64,000 bases of DNA from Halothiobacillus sp. (GTDB lineage: Bacteria > Pseudomonadota > Gammaproteobacteria > Halothiobacillales > Halothiobacillaceae): NCBI GenBank assembly GCA_020061705.1, contig JAGUXT010000014.1:1-64000 (forward strand). Direction: 5' to 3'. This document shows positions 1 through 13,279 of the stretch, one piece after another. Within the stretch, counting starts at the first letter, position 1, and the number at the start of each line of letters is the position of its first letter. The notes under the pieces were generated by a model. It was not told the origin of the DNA. It ran no database searches and saw nothing but the letters and a program-made list of their open reading frames with translations. A program made the translations under genes and the position numbers.

Positions 1-9
1 GCATCATGG

Positions 10-543
10 TTATTTACCCTGGGTTCCTGAGTCTTTCATGGTGATGGTGGCGGGTTTTTCCATCCAACCGCCATTGCCGTCGGGGAGGATTTCGATCAAA
101 TCAATTTTAGTTTCCTGGATGTCGGTGATTTTCCCGAAGTTTTGTCCAAGATAATTGCCGACAACGACAGTATGAATAGTGTTGTCTGGTGCACCAATTA
201 AAGCCTCTGGGCGATCACTGCGCTGAATAATGCCCATCATATTCAAACCATCCAAGGGGAAGGCTTCCAGCGGCTCTTTGCTGCGATTGCTATCAGGTCG
301 GATGCCGTTATCGACTTTTTCCTCGACATATTCAGGTACGGAAAATGGGTCGCGAGATGAGAAGGCGCTGTAAATATACGGTACATAAGGCTTGAGCTGA
401 GGGATCGGCGGGATTGGCTTGCCCGGCTTTTGCATGGTTTCACTTACAAATGATTCCAAGTCGTTTTGTCCTTGTGTACATCCGCTCAACGCAGGTAGTG
501 TGAGTGCGGTTAGCGCGAAAAATAAGGTTCGAGTGGCGTTCAT
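10..543 (-). CDS. pilP: Type IV pilus inner-membrane lipoprotein PilP
   Basis: PilP is a periplasmic lipoprotein of the type IV pilus alignment complex; in this family it links the PilN-PilO dimer to the outer-membrane secretin PilQ. The 177-residue product starts with a lipoprotein signal peptide whose lipobox reads LSGC, with Cys22 as the lipidation site. A proline-rich linker (about residues 40-60) follows, then the beta-rich PilP domain, which contains SSRDPF and a GIIQRSDRPEALI stretch. It is the last complete gene of the minus-strand run pilM-pilN-pilO-pilP. Two adjacent ATG codons lie just past its stop at the window edge and could be the start of pilQ, but too little is visible to call that gene. 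Confidence 0.93.
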   Translation of the reverse strand: MNATRTLFFALTALTLPALSGCTQGQNDLESFVSETMQKPGKPIPPIPQLKPYVPYIYSAFSSRDPFSVPEYVEEKVDNGIRPDSNRSKEPLEAFPLDGLNMMGIIQRSDRPEALIGAPDNTIHTVVVGNYLGQNFGKITDIQETKIDLIEILPDGNGGWMEKPATITMKDSGTQGK

Positions 544-562
544 CTTCCTTTTGGCTCCTTAA

Positions 563-1207
563 TTATCGTGCACTGCCCGCAGGTGTTGTGGGAGCTCGCT
601 GTTTGATCTCTTCATCTTCCAAATAGCGATAGGTTTTCGCAGTGATTTTGAGATCAAGCTCTTTGTTTTTAGCAAAGTCGGGCGTAGGTGTGATGGTTGC
701 AAAATTGTGCAGGGTGATGATTCGCGGCAGCGCGGAAGCATCGCTAACAAACTTGGCGAGTTGGTGGTATGTGCCCTGGAAACGCAGCACATAGGGTGCT
801 TCGGCATAGTAGTCGAACGGCACTTCCGGTAGAGCCTGTATTTGTACATTCGTCAAACCATCCGCAAGCGATGTCTGAGCTACATCGACAATGAGGTTTT
901 CAATTTCTTTCTTGCTTGGAAGTTGGCGCAAAATAGCGTTGAAAACTTGCTCCATTTCAACGAGTTGAACTTTATAGGCATCTAGATTTGCAGCAAGTTG
1001 CTGCTTTTCAACAATTCTGTTTTTGAGTTCAGGTTCCTTCGTGCGCTCAGTCTCTAGCTGAACTTGCAGGTTTTGTACATCGACGTAATACGCCGCTCCG
1101 AGCACAGCGACAACGATAAGTACCAGTAGGGTGATGCGCACACTGATTGGCGCACTTCCGAGGTTATTCGGGTCGTCTACGGATTGAAAATCTTTGATGA
1201 GGTTCAT
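563..1207 (-). CDS. pilO: Type IV pilus assembly protein PilO
   Basis: PilO is a bitopic inner-membrane protein that dimerises with PilN and transmits signals between the cytoplasmic PilM ring and the periplasmic pilus machinery. The 214-residue product has a short cytoplasmic N-terminus, one membrane segment at about residues 25-45, a long coiled coil at about 47-100 rich in Gln, Glu and Lys, and a C-terminal ferredoxin-like domain. This is the standard PilO layout and length. Its start overlaps the pilN stop by four bases, which suggests translational coupling. A 19-base gap separates it from pilP. Confidence 0.94.
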   Translation of the reverse strand: MNLIKDFQSVDDPNNLGSAPISVRITLLVLIVVAVLGAAYYVDVQNLQVQLETERTKEPELKNRIVEKQQLAANLDAYKVQLVEMEQVFNAILRQLPSKKEIENLIVDVAQTSLADGLTNVQIQALPEVPFDYYAEAPYVLRFQGTYHQLAKFVSDASALPRIITLHNFATITPTPDFAKNKELDLKITAKTYRYLEDEEIKQRAPTTPAGSAR

Positions 1208-1845
1208 GGCTTGCTCTGCTCCGTGCTGCCTTCGGCATCAATTTTAGAAACAGGAGGGGTGACAATGGCGTTAATGGAGAATGCAAACTTGCCATCAAAT
1301 ACGCCTCGCATCTGGTTTTGGGATCCACGCGCACCAACATTGGACGAGTCTGTTGCAAGTATCCCTTCACCAATGATTTCTGCATTGTCGAGCAAACCAC
1401 TCTTGTTCAGGCCGCGAAGATATTCCGCAACTCGAGCTGTCGTGTCACTGAATCCATTGATCTGCACTGTCGAAGCACCTTCACCCATGGATACATTGGT
1501 GAGGACAATGCCCTCCGGAGTGGTGCGGGCGAGTTCATCAAAAAGCATAACGATCAGGCCACGTGTTGCTTGGAGCTTTTCAATTGCGCCCATGCGCGCG
1601 ACGAGGTCGTCACGTTTCTTTTTAAGGGTCTTGATTTCCTCAATCTTGACATCAAGCTCGGCGACGGTCTTTTCGAGGTAAGCATTACGTTGAATTTGGT
1701 GGTCGATTTGCCCCTGAACGGTCACATGGACGAGTAGTGCAATGCTTGCTGCACCGATAAGCGCAAGCCCTGCTTGGGTGACAAAATCTTTTTGGCGTTT
1801 TTTGCGTAAGGCTTCGCGCCAGGGTAGTAGGTTAATACGCGGCAT
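1204..1845 (-). CDS. pilN: Type IV pilus assembly protein PilN
   Basis: PilN is the partner of PilO in the inner-membrane alignment complex. The first residues, MPRINLLPWRE, contain the conserved INLLPWR peptide that in this family docks into the groove of the actin-like protein PilM. A membrane segment follows at about residues 25-45, then a coiled coil at about 48-85 and a C-terminal periplasmic domain. The length of 213 residues is normal for the family. It overlaps pilM by one base and pilO by four, so the four genes form a tight operon transcribed leftwards. Confidence 0.95.
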   Translation of the reverse strand: MPRINLLPWREALRKKRQKDFVTQAGLALIGAASIALLVHVTVQGQIDHQIQRNAYLEKTVAELDVKIEEIKTLKKKRDDLVARMGAIEKLQATRGLIVMLFDELARTTPEGIVLTNVSMGEGASTVQINGFSDTTARVAEYLRGLNKSGLLDNAEIIGEGILATDSSNVGARGSQNQMRGVFDGKFAFSINAIVTPPVSKIDAEGSTEQSKP

Positions 1846-2918
1846 CAGTCGAAGCTCCTAAGTGCGAGACCACAGGCAATGAGCATGGAGGTTGCGTCCT
1901 CATTGAGTACCCGGCTTCCGGCAGTACCAGAAACCTGTGCAGAGCGGGTCATGCCAACAAACGGGTTGGCAATCTGTGCTTCAACACCTGTGCTCATGGC
2001 GATGCGTTCGCTCAAGTCGGGTAGACCAGCGACACCTCCACCCAAAAGGATGCGAGTGAGGGGAATGCTAGGGTGTGCGGCATAGAAAAACTGCAGGAAC
2101 CGCCCAACTTGCTGGGCGACCAGCTCAATGAATGGCAGAAGGACTTCAGCTTCGTAGCTTTCTGGTAAGCCGCCTTGACGCTTGGCTCGTCCCGCTTCGG
2201 CATAACTTAGCTGATAGCGGCGCATGATTTCGTCAGTGTGTTGGCGCCCCCCAAAAGGGTGGTCGCGGGTATAAATCATGTTGCCCTGATGAAAAACATT
2301 AACGGAGGTGTTGTTTGCTCCAATGTCGAGTAACACAACACCACTATCAGCATGAATTTTGTCGAGCTTTGGTGCGAAGATCTGGTGGTAGACGTTTTCC
2401 AGCGCGAAAGGCTCAACATCGACAATTTCAACGTGCAATCCACCCATGTCAGCAACGTTTTGCCGTGCTTCGACTTTTTCAGTGCGCGAAGCGGCGATAA
2501 GAATGTCAATATTCTCCGCATTACCAGCGGTGGGACCCAGAATGTCATAGTCCAGACTGACATCGTCCATCGCGTGGGGGACATATTGTTCGGCCTCAAT
2601 GCGCACCTGCATGTTCAGTTCGGCTTCGCTCAGATCAGCAGGCAGTGTGATTACACGTGAAATACTGACGCTGCCGGGGATGGCGATACACGCGTGCTTG
2701 GCGCGAGTGCCGGATTCTTTGACTGCTTTGCGGATGGCCGCGGCGACGGCATCGGGGTCAATAACATCCTTGTCCTGAATGGCTCGCTCAGGCAACGGCT
2801 CAATAGCGATAGCCTCAATGCGGTAGCCGTTGGCTGTTTGACTGAGTTCAAGCAGCTTGACGGATGATGAGCTGATGTCCAGCCCTAGCAGCGGTGCTTT
2901 GTTGGTTCGTCGAAACAC
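1845..2918 (-). CDS. pilM: Type IV pilus actin-like ATPase PilM
   Basis: PilM is a cytoplasmic actin-fold ATPase that binds the N-terminal peptide of PilN and couples the motor side of the pilus to the alignment complex. The 357-residue product shows the actin-like phosphate loops: LLGLDISSSSVKLLEL near the N-terminus, VVLLDIGANNTSVNV near residue 195, and RILLGGGVAGLPDL near residue 290. The start codon is GTG at 2918-2916, supported by an AGAGGA ribosome-binding site about ten bases upstream. It is the first gene of the pil operon and is divergent from mrcA across 143 bases, which must hold both promoters. I could not pick convincing -35/-10 pairs there. Confidence 0.95.
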   Translation of the reverse strand: MFRRTNKAPLLGLDISSSSVKLLELSQTANGYRIEAIAIEPLPERAIQDKDVIDPDAVAAAIRKAVKESGTRAKHACIAIPGSVSISRVITLPADLSEAELNMQVRIEAEQYVPHAMDDVSLDYDILGPTAGNAENIDILIAASRTEKVEARQNVADMGGLHVEIVDVEPFALENVYHQIFAPKLDKIHADSGVVLLDIGANNTSVNVFHQGNMIYTRDHPFGGRQHTDEIMRRYQLSYAEAGRAKRQGGLPESYEAEVLLPFIELVAQQVGRFLQFFYAAHPSIPLTRILLGGGVAGLPDLSERIAMSTGVEAQIANPFVGMTRSAQVSGTAGSRVLNEDATSMLIACGLALRSFD

Positions 2919-3061
2919 GAGTTGTTTTCCTCTCTCGGAGCCTTTTGCGGTATCGTGGCGCGCAGCTTTGTTTTTAGCAAGCTGTGGATGAGTTCAACAA
3001 GCAGTACACCTGTTAGGCTGTACTCATAAACCACCCTCAGACTTAACTTTCACCAGCTAAT

Positions 3062-6269
<3,208 letters not shown>

Positions 6270-6307
6270 GTTTGGCAAGAGCTCTTTGTCTAAGCTTTGC
6301 TGCACGC

Positions 6308-6343
6308 CGTAGCCCAGATTGCACTTTGCTTCATCCGAGTTAC
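6308..6343. repeat. Degenerate copy of a CGTAGCCC-type interspersed repeat
   Basis: This 36-base stretch begins CGTAGCCCAGATTGC and ends TTCATCCGAGTTAC. It resembles the two related segments at 13160-13239, which carry GTAGCCCGGATT and CTTCATCCAGGCTA. The two halves are imperfect inverted copies of each other, so it could form a hairpin downstream of dapB. It contains no gene. Confidence 0.5.
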
Positions 6344-6388
6344 AACGAAAATGTAAACAGATACCGGAATGGTCATCAATCGTTCACA

Positions 6389-6417
6389 TGGACGCTTGCG
6401 GGCGCATCTGCTATAGT
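6389..6417 (+). promoter_or_regulatory. Predicted carA promoter with extended -10
   Basis: The -10 hexamer TATAGT (6412-6417) is preceded by TG at 6409-6410, giving an extended -10. A weak -35 hexamer, TGGACG, lies 17 bases upstream at 6389-6394. Transcription would start near 6424 and give a leader of about 68 bases before the carA ATG. Confidence 0.5.
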
Positions 6418-6440
6418 CAGCAAACTTAATTATCAACTTA

Positions 6441-6478
6441 ACGGGATGGTGCGCGAAGCCGCGAATCGTCCCGTTTTT
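6441..6478 (+). terminator. Terminator-like hairpin in the carA leader (possible attenuator)
   Basis: ACGGGA at 6441-6446 pairs with TCCCGT at 6469-6474. The intervening GCGCGAAGCCGCG region can fold further, and a run of five T follows at 6474-6478. The structure ends only 13 bases before the chosen carA start at 6492. It therefore lies downstream of the predicted promoter and inside the leader, which suits attenuation better than termination of dapB. Confidence 0.55.
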
Positions 6479-6491
6479 GTGTGTGCCAGCC

Positions 6492-7649
6492 ATGTTTGAA
6501 AAAATTCCTGCTTTACTTGCGCTTGAAGATGGCAGTCTGTTCCACGGTTACTCGGTCGGTGCGGATGGCTTGTCCGTTGGAGAGGTCGTGTTCAATACGG
6601 CCATGACGGGTTATCAAGAAATCCTTACCGACCCATCCTACAGCCGCCAAATGGTTACGCTGACTTATCCGCATATCGGTAACACCGGCGTGAATGCCGA
6701 GGATGAAGAAGACCCGCGTGTCCATGCTGCAGGTCTGATTGTGCGTGACGTCCCCCGCTTGCACAGCAACTGGCGTTCGGAAGATAGTTTGTCGGCCTAT
6801 TTGCAGCGTCATGGCGTGCTCGGTATTGCCGGCATCGACACCCGCAAACTCACGCGCATCCTGCGTGAAAAAGGTGCGCAAAATGGCTGTTTGATGGCGG
6901 GTGAAGGTGTTGATGAGGCCAAGGCATTGGCTGCGGCGCGTGCTTTCCCCGGCTTGAATGGCATGGATTTGGCCAAGGAAGTGACTACGAGCACAACCTA
7001 CGTGTGGAACACGCCAAGCTGGGATGCGCAAACTCTCAGCCAAGCCGCGCCGACCGACGACCTTGATTATCATGTTGTGGCTTACGATTACGGCATCAAA
7101 CGCAATATTCTGCGCATGTTGGTTGATCGCGGTTGTCGCGTGACCGTGGTTCCGGCGCAAACGCCTGTATGTGAAGTGTTGGCAATGCAGCCGGATGGCG
7201 TGTTTTTATCCAACGGCCCTGGCGACCCGGCGGCCTGTGATTACGCCATCCAAGCCACACGCGAGCTGCTTGATACCGACATTCCTTTGTTTGGTATTTG
7301 CCTTGGGCATCAAATTCTTGGCTTGGCCTGCGGTGCGCGAACCTTGAAAATGAAGTTCGGCCATCATGGTGCGAACCACCCGGTGCAGGAGCTGGTCAGC
7401 GGTAAGGTGATGATTTCCAGTCAAAATCATGGTTTTGCGGTGGATGAAGCCAGTTTGCCTGCCAATGTGCTGGCAACGCACAAATCCTTGTTTGACGGCT
7501 CGTTGCAAGGTATTCGCTTGACCGACAAACCTGCGTACAGCTTTCAAGGGCATCCCGAGGCCAGCCCGGGGCCGCATGATGTTGCACCCGTGTTTACGCC
7601 GTTTATTGAAGGGATGCGCCTTGTCAAACAGCAGCGCAGGCACCGTTAA
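6492..7649 (+). CDS. carA: Carbamoyl-phosphate synthase small subunit (glutaminase)
   Basis: CarA hydrolyses glutamine and channels ammonia to CarB for carbamoyl phosphate synthesis, feeding both arginine and pyrimidine pathways. The 385-residue product has the CarA N-terminal domain ([27 protein letters not shown]) and a class I glutamine amidotransferase domain with the nucleophile elbow FGICLGHQ (Cys270) and the [10 protein letters not shown] motif near the C-terminus. The ATG at 6492 was chosen because [14 protein letters not shown] aligns with known CarA starts. In-frame TTG and GTG codons at 6477 and 6483 would only extend the chain by up to five residues and fall in or next to the hairpin's T-run. 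Confidence 0.95.
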   Translation: MFEKIPALLALEDGSLFHGYSVGADGLSVGEVVFNTAMTGYQEILTDPSYSRQMVTLTYPHIGNTGVNAEDEEDPRVHAAGLIVRDVPRLHSNWRSEDSLSAYLQRHGVLGIAGIDTRKLTRILREKGAQNGCLMAGEGVDEAKALAAARAFPGLNGMDLAKEVTTSTTYVWNTPSWDAQTLSQAAPTDDLDYHVVAYDYGIKRNILRMLVDRGCRVTVVPAQTPVCEVLAMQPDGVFLSNGPGDPAACDYAIQATRELLDTDIPLFGICLGHQILGLACGARTLKMKFGHHGANHPVQELVSGKVMISSQNHGFAVDEASLPANVLATHKSLFDGSLQGIRLTDKPAYSFQGHPEASPGPHDVAPVFTPFIEGMRLVKQQRRHR

Positions 7650-7665
7650 GGTTAAAGGAAAATGT

Positions 7666-7724
7666 AGGTGCGACTTGTCGCACGCCATAGAGTGAACATG
7701 TAACTGTGCGAATCTGTCGCACCT
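7666..7724. repeat. Nested inverted repeats between carA and carB
   Basis: AGGTGCGAC at 7666-7674 is the perfect reverse complement of GTCGCACCT at 7716-7724. Each arm can also form its own small hairpin: GTGCGAC with GTCGCAC on the left, and GTGCGA with TCGCAC on the right. Two mutually exclusive folds are therefore possible in the 92-base gap between carA and carB. There is no T-run, so this is not a standard terminator. Confidence 0.5.
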
Positions 7725-7741
7725 GCAAGATATAAGACACC

Positions 7742-10700
7742 ATGCCAAAACGTACAGACATTCAAAGCATTCTTATCATAGGCGCAGGCCCGATCATTAT
7801 TGGTCAGGCCTGCGAGTTCGATTACTCCGGTGCACAAGCCTGTAAGGCACTGCGTGAAGAGGGCTATCGGGTCATTCTGGTCAACTCCAACCCGGCGACG
7901 ATCATGACCGATCCGGAGATGGCGGATGCGACCTATATCGAGCCGATTGATTGGCAAACGGTAGCCAAAATCATCGAAAAGGAGCGCCCGGATGCCGTCC
8001 TGCCGACCATGGGTGGTCAGACAGCGTTGAATTGCGCGCTTGATCTGGATCGTGAGGGCATCCTGAGCAAATTTGCTGTGGAACTGATCGGTGCGACCGC
8101 TGATGCGATTGATATGGCGGAAGATCGTGAACGTTTCCGCGAAGCGATGACGGACATCGGCCTGAGTACGCCCAAGTCCTTTATCGTGCATAGCCTGGAA
8201 GAAGCCTTGCAAGTGCAGCCGCAAATTGGCTACCCGGTCATTATTCGCCCCTCGTTCACCATGGGCGGCACCGGTGGTGGTATTGCCTACAACCGCGAAG
8301 AATATGAAGAAATCGTGCGTCGTGGTCTGGATTTGTCGCCCACGCGCGAGCTGTTGGTTGAAGAGTCCGTGCTTGGTTGGAAAGAGTACGAGATGGAGGT
8401 GGTGCGCGATAAAGCCGACAACGCGATCATTGTGTGCTCCATCGAGAACTTTGATCCCATGGGCGTGCATACCGGCGACTCGATTACCGTCGCCCCGGCG
8501 CAAACGCTGACCGACAAGGAATACCAGATCATGCGCAACGCCTCGTTGGCGGTGCTGCGCAAGATCGGCGTGGAAACCGGCGGTTCGAATGTGCAGTTTG
8601 CGATTAACCCGGCGGATGGTCACATGATCGTGATCGAGATGAACCCGCGTGTCTCGCGCTCTTCCGCGCTGGCTTCAAAGGCCACGGGCTTTCCGATTGC
8701 CAAAATCGCCGCCAAGCTGGCGGTCGGCTACACGCTGGATGAGCTGCGTAACGACATTACCGGCGGCGCGACACCGGCTTCATTTGAGCCTTCGATTGAT
8801 TACGTGGTCACCAAAGTGCCGCGCTTCACCTTTGAAAAATTCCCGCGCGCCAATGATCGCCTGACCACCCAGATGAAGTCGGTCGGCGAAGTGATGGCGA
8901 TGGGGCGCACCTTCCAGGAGTCGCTGCAAAAAGCCCTGCGCGGCCTCGAAACCGGCATGGATGGCTTGAATGAAATCGTCGATAACACGCTGCCCTTCGA
9001 TGAAATTCAATCCAAAATCATCCAGGAAATGCGGATGCCGGGTGCGGATCGTATCTGGTACGTGGCCGATGCTTTCCGCCACGGCTTTACCCGCGACGAG
9101 ATCCACGAACACTCCAAGATTGACCCTTGGTTCCTGATTCAGCTTGAAGAGATCGTGCAGGCTGAAAATGCGCTCAAGGGCCGTGATCTGGAAACCTTGC
9201 AAGCCGCTGAGCTGCGTGATTTGAAGCGCATGGGCTTTTCCGACCGCCGCTTGGCACGCCTGCTGGATGACACCGAAAAATGCGTGCGCTCGCATCGTCA
9301 TGAGCTGGGTGTGCGTCCGGTGTACAAGCGTGTGGACACCTGTGCGGGTGAGTTCGCCACCCAAACGGCGTACATGTATTCGACTTATGAAGATGAGTGC
9401 GAAGCACGCCCCTCCGGGCGTGAAAAAATCATTGTGCTCGGCGGCGGCCCCAACCGCATCGGTCAGGGCATTGAGTTCGACTATTGCTGTGTCCATGCCG
9501 CGCAAGCCTGCCGCGATGATGGTTACGAAACCATCATGGTCAACTGCAACCCTGAAACCGTGTCCACCGATTACGATTCCTCTGACCGCCTGTATTTCGA
9601 GCCTTTGACGCTGGAAGACGTGCTGGAAATTATCCATATCGAAAAGCCCAAGGGCGTGATCGTGCAGTACGGTGGGCAAACACCGCTCAAGCTGGCGCGT
9701 GATCTGGAAAAAGCCGGTGCGCCGATTATTGGTACCACGCCGGATTCGATTGACCTTGCTGAAGACCGCGAGCGTTTCCAAAAACTGATTACCCAGCTTG
9801 GCTTGCGCCAGCCGCCCAACCGTACCGCGCGCTCTGCCGAGGAGGCCGTGCATTTGGCGGCGGAAATTGGCTACCCGCTGGTGGTGCGCCCGTCCTACGT
9901 ACTGGGCGGTCGTGCGATGGAGATTGTGCATGGCGAGGACGATTTGCGTCGTTACATGCGCGAAGCGGTCAAGGTATCAAATGACTCGCCCGTGCTGCTG
10001 GATCGCTTCCTGGATGACGCGATTGAGCTGGATGTGGATGCGATTTGCGACGGCCAGGATGTGTTGATCGGTGGCATTATGGAGCACATCGAACAAGCGG
10101 GCGTGCATTCTGGCGACTCGGCCTGTTCACTGCCTCCCTATAGCGTATCAGCCGAGTTGCAAGACCAGTTACGCGAGCAAATTGGCCAAATGGCGCGTGG
10201 GCTGAAGGTGGTTGGCCTGATGAACACCCAGTTTGCAGTCAAGGGCGACGATATTTATGTGCTGGAGGTCAACCCGCGTGCCTCGCGTACCGTGCCGTTT
10301 GTCTCCAAGGCCACCGGGCGGCCTTTGGCCAAGGTTGCCGCCTTGTGCATGGTCGGTAAATCGCTTGTAAAACAAGGTATCACCGAGGAAATCGTGCCGA
10401 ATTTCTACTCGGTCAAGGAGGCCGTATTCCCGTTTATCAAGTTCGCAGGCGTTGACCCGGTGCTCGGGCCGGAAATGAAATCCACGGGCGAAGTGATGGG
10501 TGTGGGTAAAACCTTTGGCGCGGCCTTTGCCAAGGCGCAGGCAGGCGCAGGTTCGCATCTGCCGACCGGTGGACGCGCCTTTATCAGCGTGCGCAAGGAA
10601 GACCACGAGAAGGCAATTTTAGTGGCGCGTGATCTGGTGGAGCATGGATTTAATATCGTGGCTACGCGCGGTACGGCGGCCACGCTGCAAGCGGCGGGCA

Positions 10701-10987
10701 TTGCTTGCGGTGTGGTCAATAAGGTGGTCGAAGGCCGTCCGCATATCGTTGATATGATTAAAAATGATGAAATTGATTTGATTGTGAATACCACTTCGGG
10801 TAATCGCCAGTCGCTTTCCGACTCTTCCGCCATTCGCCGCGAAGCGTTGCAGCGCAAGGTCACGTATTTCACCACCATTGCTGGAGCACGCGCGACCTGT
10901 CAGGCTCTGAGTCATTTGAGTGAGCCCCTGGACGTGAACCGTTTGCAAGACCTGCATGCTGCATTGAGTAAGGATTTGAGCGTATGA
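7742..10987 (+). CDS. carB: Carbamoyl-phosphate synthase large subunit
   Basis: CarB uses two ATP to make carbamoyl phosphate from bicarbonate and ammonia supplied by CarA. The 1081-residue product shows the expected internal duplication: two preATP-grasp/ATP-grasp halves, the first beginning [20 protein letters not shown] and the second [19 protein letters not shown] at about residue 560. Each half has its MGGQTALN or YGGQTPLK loop. The oligomerisation region lies between them, and the C-terminal MGS-like allosteric domain starts at about residue 935 ([13 protein letters not shown]). Length matches the family. Its stop overlaps the greA start in an ATGA, so greA is translationally coupled. 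Confidence 0.97.
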   Translation: MPKRTDIQSILIIGAGPIIIGQACEFDYSGAQACKALREEGYRVILVNSNPATIMTDPEMADATYIEPIDWQTVAKIIEKERPDAVLPTMGGQTALNCALDLDREGILSKFAVELIGATADAIDMAEDRERFREAMTDIGLSTPKSFIVHSLEEALQVQPQIGYPVIIRPSFTMGGTGGGIAYNREEYEEIVRRGLDLSPTRELLVEESVLGWKEYEMEVVRDKADNAIIVCSIENFDPMGVHTGDSITVAPAQTLTDKEYQIMRNASLAVLRKIGVETGGSNVQFAINPADGHMIVIEMNPRVSRSSALASKATGFPIAKIAAKLAVGYTLDELRNDITGGATPASFEPSIDYVVTKVPRFTFEKFPRANDRLTTQMKSVGEVMAMGRTFQESLQKALRGLETGMDGLNEIVDNTLPFDEIQSKIIQEMRMPGADRIWYVADAFRHGFTRDEIHEHSKIDPWFLIQLEEIVQAENALKGRDLETLQAAELRDLKRMGFSDRRLARLLDDTEKCVRSHRHELGVRPVYKRVDTCAGEFATQTAYMYSTYEDECEARPSGREKIIVLGGGPNRIGQGIEFDYCCVHAAQACRDDGYETIMVNCNPETVSTDYDSSDRLYFEPLTLEDVLEIIHIEKPKGVIVQYGGQTPLKLARDLEKAGAPIIGTTPDSIDLAEDRERFQKLITQLGLRQPPNRTARSAEEAVHLAAEIGYPLVVRPSYVLGGRAMEIVHGEDDLRRYMREAVKVSNDSPVLLDRFLDDAIELDVDAICDGQDVLIGGIMEHIEQAGVHSGDSACSLPPYSVSAELQDQLREQIGQMARGLKVVGLMNTQFAVKGDDIYVLEVNPRASRTVPFVSKATGRPLAKVAALCMVGKSLVKQGITEEIVPNFYSVKEAVFPFIKFAGVDPVLGPEMKSTGEVMGVGKTFGAAFAKAQAGAGSHLPTGGRAFISVRKEDHEKAILVARDLVEHGFNIVATRGTAATLQAAGIACGVVNKVVEGRPHIVDMIKNDEIDLIVNTTSGNRQSLSDSSAIRREALQRKVTYFTTIAGARATCQALSHLSEPLDVNRLQDLHAALSKDLSV

Positions 10988-11460
10988 ACAGAGTGCCAAT
11001 GACCGCCGTGGGCGCGGCGCGCCTTGAGGAAGAATTGAAGCAACTGCGCAGTGTTGAACGCCCGCGCATTATTCAGGCGATTGCCGAAGCGCGTGAATTG
11101 GGCGACTTGAAAGAGAACGCCGAATATCACGCTGCGCGAGAGGAGCAAAGCTTCGTTGAGGGGCGCATCAAGGAAATTGAAAGCAAGTTGTCTTTGGCTC
11201 AGATCATTGACGTTACCAAGTTACCCAACACCGGCAAGGTCATTTTTGGCTGTACTGTGGTGGTGTTGGAAGAGGAAAGCGGCAATGAAACCACCTATAA
11301 GTTTGTGGGTGATGATGAAGCGGATATCAAGCAAAACATGATTTCCGTGCATTCTCCCCTCGCACGCGCCTTGATCGGCAAGCATATCGGCGACACGATT
11401 ATCTTCAAGGCACCCGTTGGCGAGCGCACTTACGAAGTACTTGAAGTACATCATCTTTGA
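10984..11460 (+). CDS. greA: Transcription elongation factor GreA
   Basis: GreA rescues backtracked RNA polymerase by stimulating transcript cleavage through the secondary channel. The 158-residue product has the usual length. It has the N-terminal coiled-coil finger with the conserved acidic tip region ([12 protein letters not shown], near residues 38-49) and a C-terminal FKBP-like domain ([14 protein letters not shown]). It is the last gene of the carA-carB-greA run, overlapping carB by four bases. The carB-greA linkage is common in gammaproteobacteria. Confidence 0.96.
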   Translation: MNRVPMTAVGAARLEEELKQLRSVERPRIIQAIAEARELGDLKENAEYHAAREEQSFVEGRIKEIESKLSLAQIIDVTKLPNTGKVIFGCTVVVLEEESGNETTYKFVGDDEADIKQNMISVHSPLARALIGKHIGDTIIFKAPVGERTYEVLEVHHL

Positions 11461-11478
11461 TTTTCTACCTTGATTTGA

Positions 11479-12783
<1,305 letters not shown>

Positions 12784-12799
12784 GCGTTTGCTGCCATTT

Positions 12800-13093
12800 A
12801 TGCTTCAGGCTGAGTTACCACCGGTGTCCGCCTTTTCCCCTTCCCACGATCTAGAAGCTGACTTGCGCGCCATCCTGCACGATGCTTTGCAATTAGGCGA
12901 TGAAGTGCAGCATTTCAACGCACAAACCCCCTTGCTTGGCAGTCTGTCGCAGCTCGATTCGATGGGGGTTTTGGCAGTTTTGACTGCGCTTGATCAACAG
13001 CTTGGACTGCACATCCATGATGATGAGATTGATGCCAGCCTGTTTGAAACCTTTGGCACGCTAACTGAGTTTGTGCGTGCGCGGGTGGCGTAA
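12800..13093 (+). CDS. Orphan acyl carrier protein (exosortase-locus type)
   Basis: This 97-residue protein is an acyl carrier domain. The likely phosphopantetheine site is the Ser in QLDSMGVL (about residue 52), followed by an acidic stretch (HDDEIDASLF) and a final helix. It is not the housekeeping AcpP: it lacks the DSLD signature and no fatty-acid genes are near. The LDSMGV site and the IDD/HDD-EID region resemble the small carrier proteins found in exosortase/PEP-CTERM exopolysaccharide loci, which is my recollection of the family rather than a search result. The start is uncertain: ATG 12800 has no good ribosome-binding site, and TTG 12788 is an in-frame alternative. It lies 16 bases after serS and is followed by a terminator. 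Confidence 0.75.
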   Translation: MLQAELPPVSAFSPSHDLEADLRAILHDALQLGDEVQHFNAQTPLLGSLSQLDSMGVLAVLTALDQQLGLHIHDDEIDASLFETFGTLTEFVRARVA

Positions 13094-13118
13094 CTTTTAA
13101 TTTGCGACAAAGAGCGCT

Positions 13119-13142
13119 AAAAGTCTGTTTTCGGACTTTTTT
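13119..13142 (+). terminator. Rho-independent terminator after the acyl carrier gene
   Basis: AAAAGTC at 13119-13125 pairs with GACTTTT at 13134-13140 around an eight-base loop, and the T-run continues to 13142. It closes the serS-acyl carrier transcript. Confidence 0.75.
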
Positions 13143-13159
13143 GAGCTCACGATCATCGC

Positions 13160-13239
13160 CGTAGCCCGGATTAGCATCCGGGGCAAACCTCACACTTGGC
13201 ACGGCGAGTCCCGGATTACGCTACGCTTCATCCAGGCTA
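13160..13239. repeat. Two linked CGTAGCCCGGATT-type repeats
   Basis: GTAGCCCGGATTAGCATCCG at 13161-13180 and a second unit at 13209-13239 (TCCCGGATTACGC through TTCATCCAGGCTA) are related to each other and to the copy at 6308-6343. Each unit is a short imperfect palindrome (CCCGGAT with ATCCGGG, or CCGGAT with ATCCAGG). They lie in the non-coding gap before uup. Confidence 0.5.
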
Positions 13240-13279
13240 TCCAAGTTGCCTTTGTCCATCTAAATAAACTGGTTTACCC

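Noticed and set aside
1..9. Start of pilQ at the left edge
   Set aside because: Two ATG codons are present on the minus strand just after pilP, but no residues of the protein can be read, so it is not listed as a gene.
8780..9931. 383-codon open frame antisense to carB
   Set aside because: carB is complete on the other strand with all motifs; the antisense product shows no family features.
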